Assembly (NCBI GenBank): GCA_018292915.2
Contig: JACVVK020000337.1
Span: 630,001-694,000 of the forward strand
Direction of reading: 5' to 3'
DNA from: Batillaria attramentaria
Taxonomy: Eukaryota > Mollusca > Gastropoda > Batillariidae
Length of the DNA stretch: 64,000 bases
Position numbers and translations under genes: made by a program. The number at the start of each line of letters is the position of its first letter. The first letter of the stretch is position 1. Below, piece after piece: positions 63,380 through 64,000 of this stretch. The notes beneath the pieces were generated by a model. That model saw nothing but the letters and a program-made list of their open reading frames with translations, was not told the DNA's origin and did not search any database.

Positions 63380-64000
63380 ATGCAGGTTGGGGTCACAGCG
63401 TTCGTAACTTCCCGCCTGGACTATTGTAATTCGGTTCTTGCTGGCCTTCCCGCGGAACAGATCGCGCGCCTGCAAAGAGTACAAAACAGTGCTGCCCGTC
63501 TGGTGCTGAGGGAAGGCACGCGAGACCACATCACACCGCTCTTGAAATCACTGCACTGGCTGCCAGTCAGTTTCCGCATTAAATACAAGTTGGCAGTTCT
63601 AGCCTACCGTCATTTCGATGATACTCTCCCGCCTTATCTGTCTGCCTCACTCTGCACCTACATTCCGTCCCGTACCCTCCGCTCATCTAATGACAAGCTA
63701 CTCAAAATCCCTAAGATAAACCTGAAAACTTATGGTGAACGATGTTTCCGGTTCGCCACCCCTACAGTCTGGAACTCTCTGCCTATGGGGCTGAGACAAC
63801 AACCATCTTTATCAGCCTTTAGATTTGCACTGAAAACCCACTTATTTCAACAGGCCTTCAACTGATGTGTCTTTGTATTGTGTGATGTGTAATATGTATT
63901 GATTGACATGTTGGTCTGTATAGCGTGAATGTGTATGAGTGACGTGTGTTAGCGCAATGAGTCACTGTGTCTGAGAAGTGCGCTATATAAATGAAATTTA
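63380..64000 (+). mobile_element. L2/CR1-like LINE, C-terminal end and 3' UTR
   Basis: Encodes TSRLDYCNSVLAGLPAEQIA, RLQRVQNSAARLVLR, HITPLLKSLHWLPVSFRIKY, TPTVWNSLPMGLRQQPSLSA and FALKTHLFQQAFN to a stop at 63865. This is the highly typical end of L2-type reverse-transcriptase proteins. The 3' UTR runs to GCGCTATATAAATGAAATT at the window edge. The upstream RT core is absent. Confidence 0.92.

Overview
This is eukaryotic nuclear DNA, most likely from a mollusc and probably a gastropod. That placement is an inference from spliced genes with GT-AG introns, many (CA)n, (GA)n and poly-G/C tracts, a dense load of tRNA-derived SINEs, CR1/L2-like LINE fragments, Tc1, pogo-like and hAT-like elements and MITEs, and no prokaryotic gene organisation. 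Three host loci are visible, all on the minus strand. Most long open frames elsewhere are translated microsatellites or transposon remnants.

Left third (1-20.5 kb): the 5' part of an integrin alpha gene. Three exons in continuous phase encode a signal peptide, the mature N-terminus, the first FG-GAP blade and the start of the second (19741-19892, 12884-13005, 10073-10179). The gene runs off the left edge. Its introns hold SINEs, a large fold-back element at 11481-12135, minisatellites and compound (CT)n(CA)n tracts. From 20.5 to 30.5 kb I see only repeats and unassigned sequence.

Right two thirds (30.5-61.7 kb): two tandem, same-strand paralogues of a protein of about 605 residues that I do not recognise. 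Each has nine exons with matching splice phases; several exons are identical in length, while introns are unrelated and packed with different transposons. The left copy (30537-41169) has frameshifts in exons 6 and 7; the right copy (48727-61656) has a one-base deficit at the end of exon 2. These are either early pseudogenisation or assembly indels.

Between and inside these genes are a Tc1 transposon split by a LINE (33993-36280), nested inverted-repeat elements (39.4-41.0 kb), an element with tandem nuclear-receptor-like half-sites (41635-42542), a pogo-like element (44171-45296), a LINE with an intact reverse transcriptase C-terminal half (53697-55076), four copies of one MITE between 56.3 and 62.9 kb, and an L2-like LINE 3' end at the right edge. 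One SINE family has about 18 copies, all in the same orientation.
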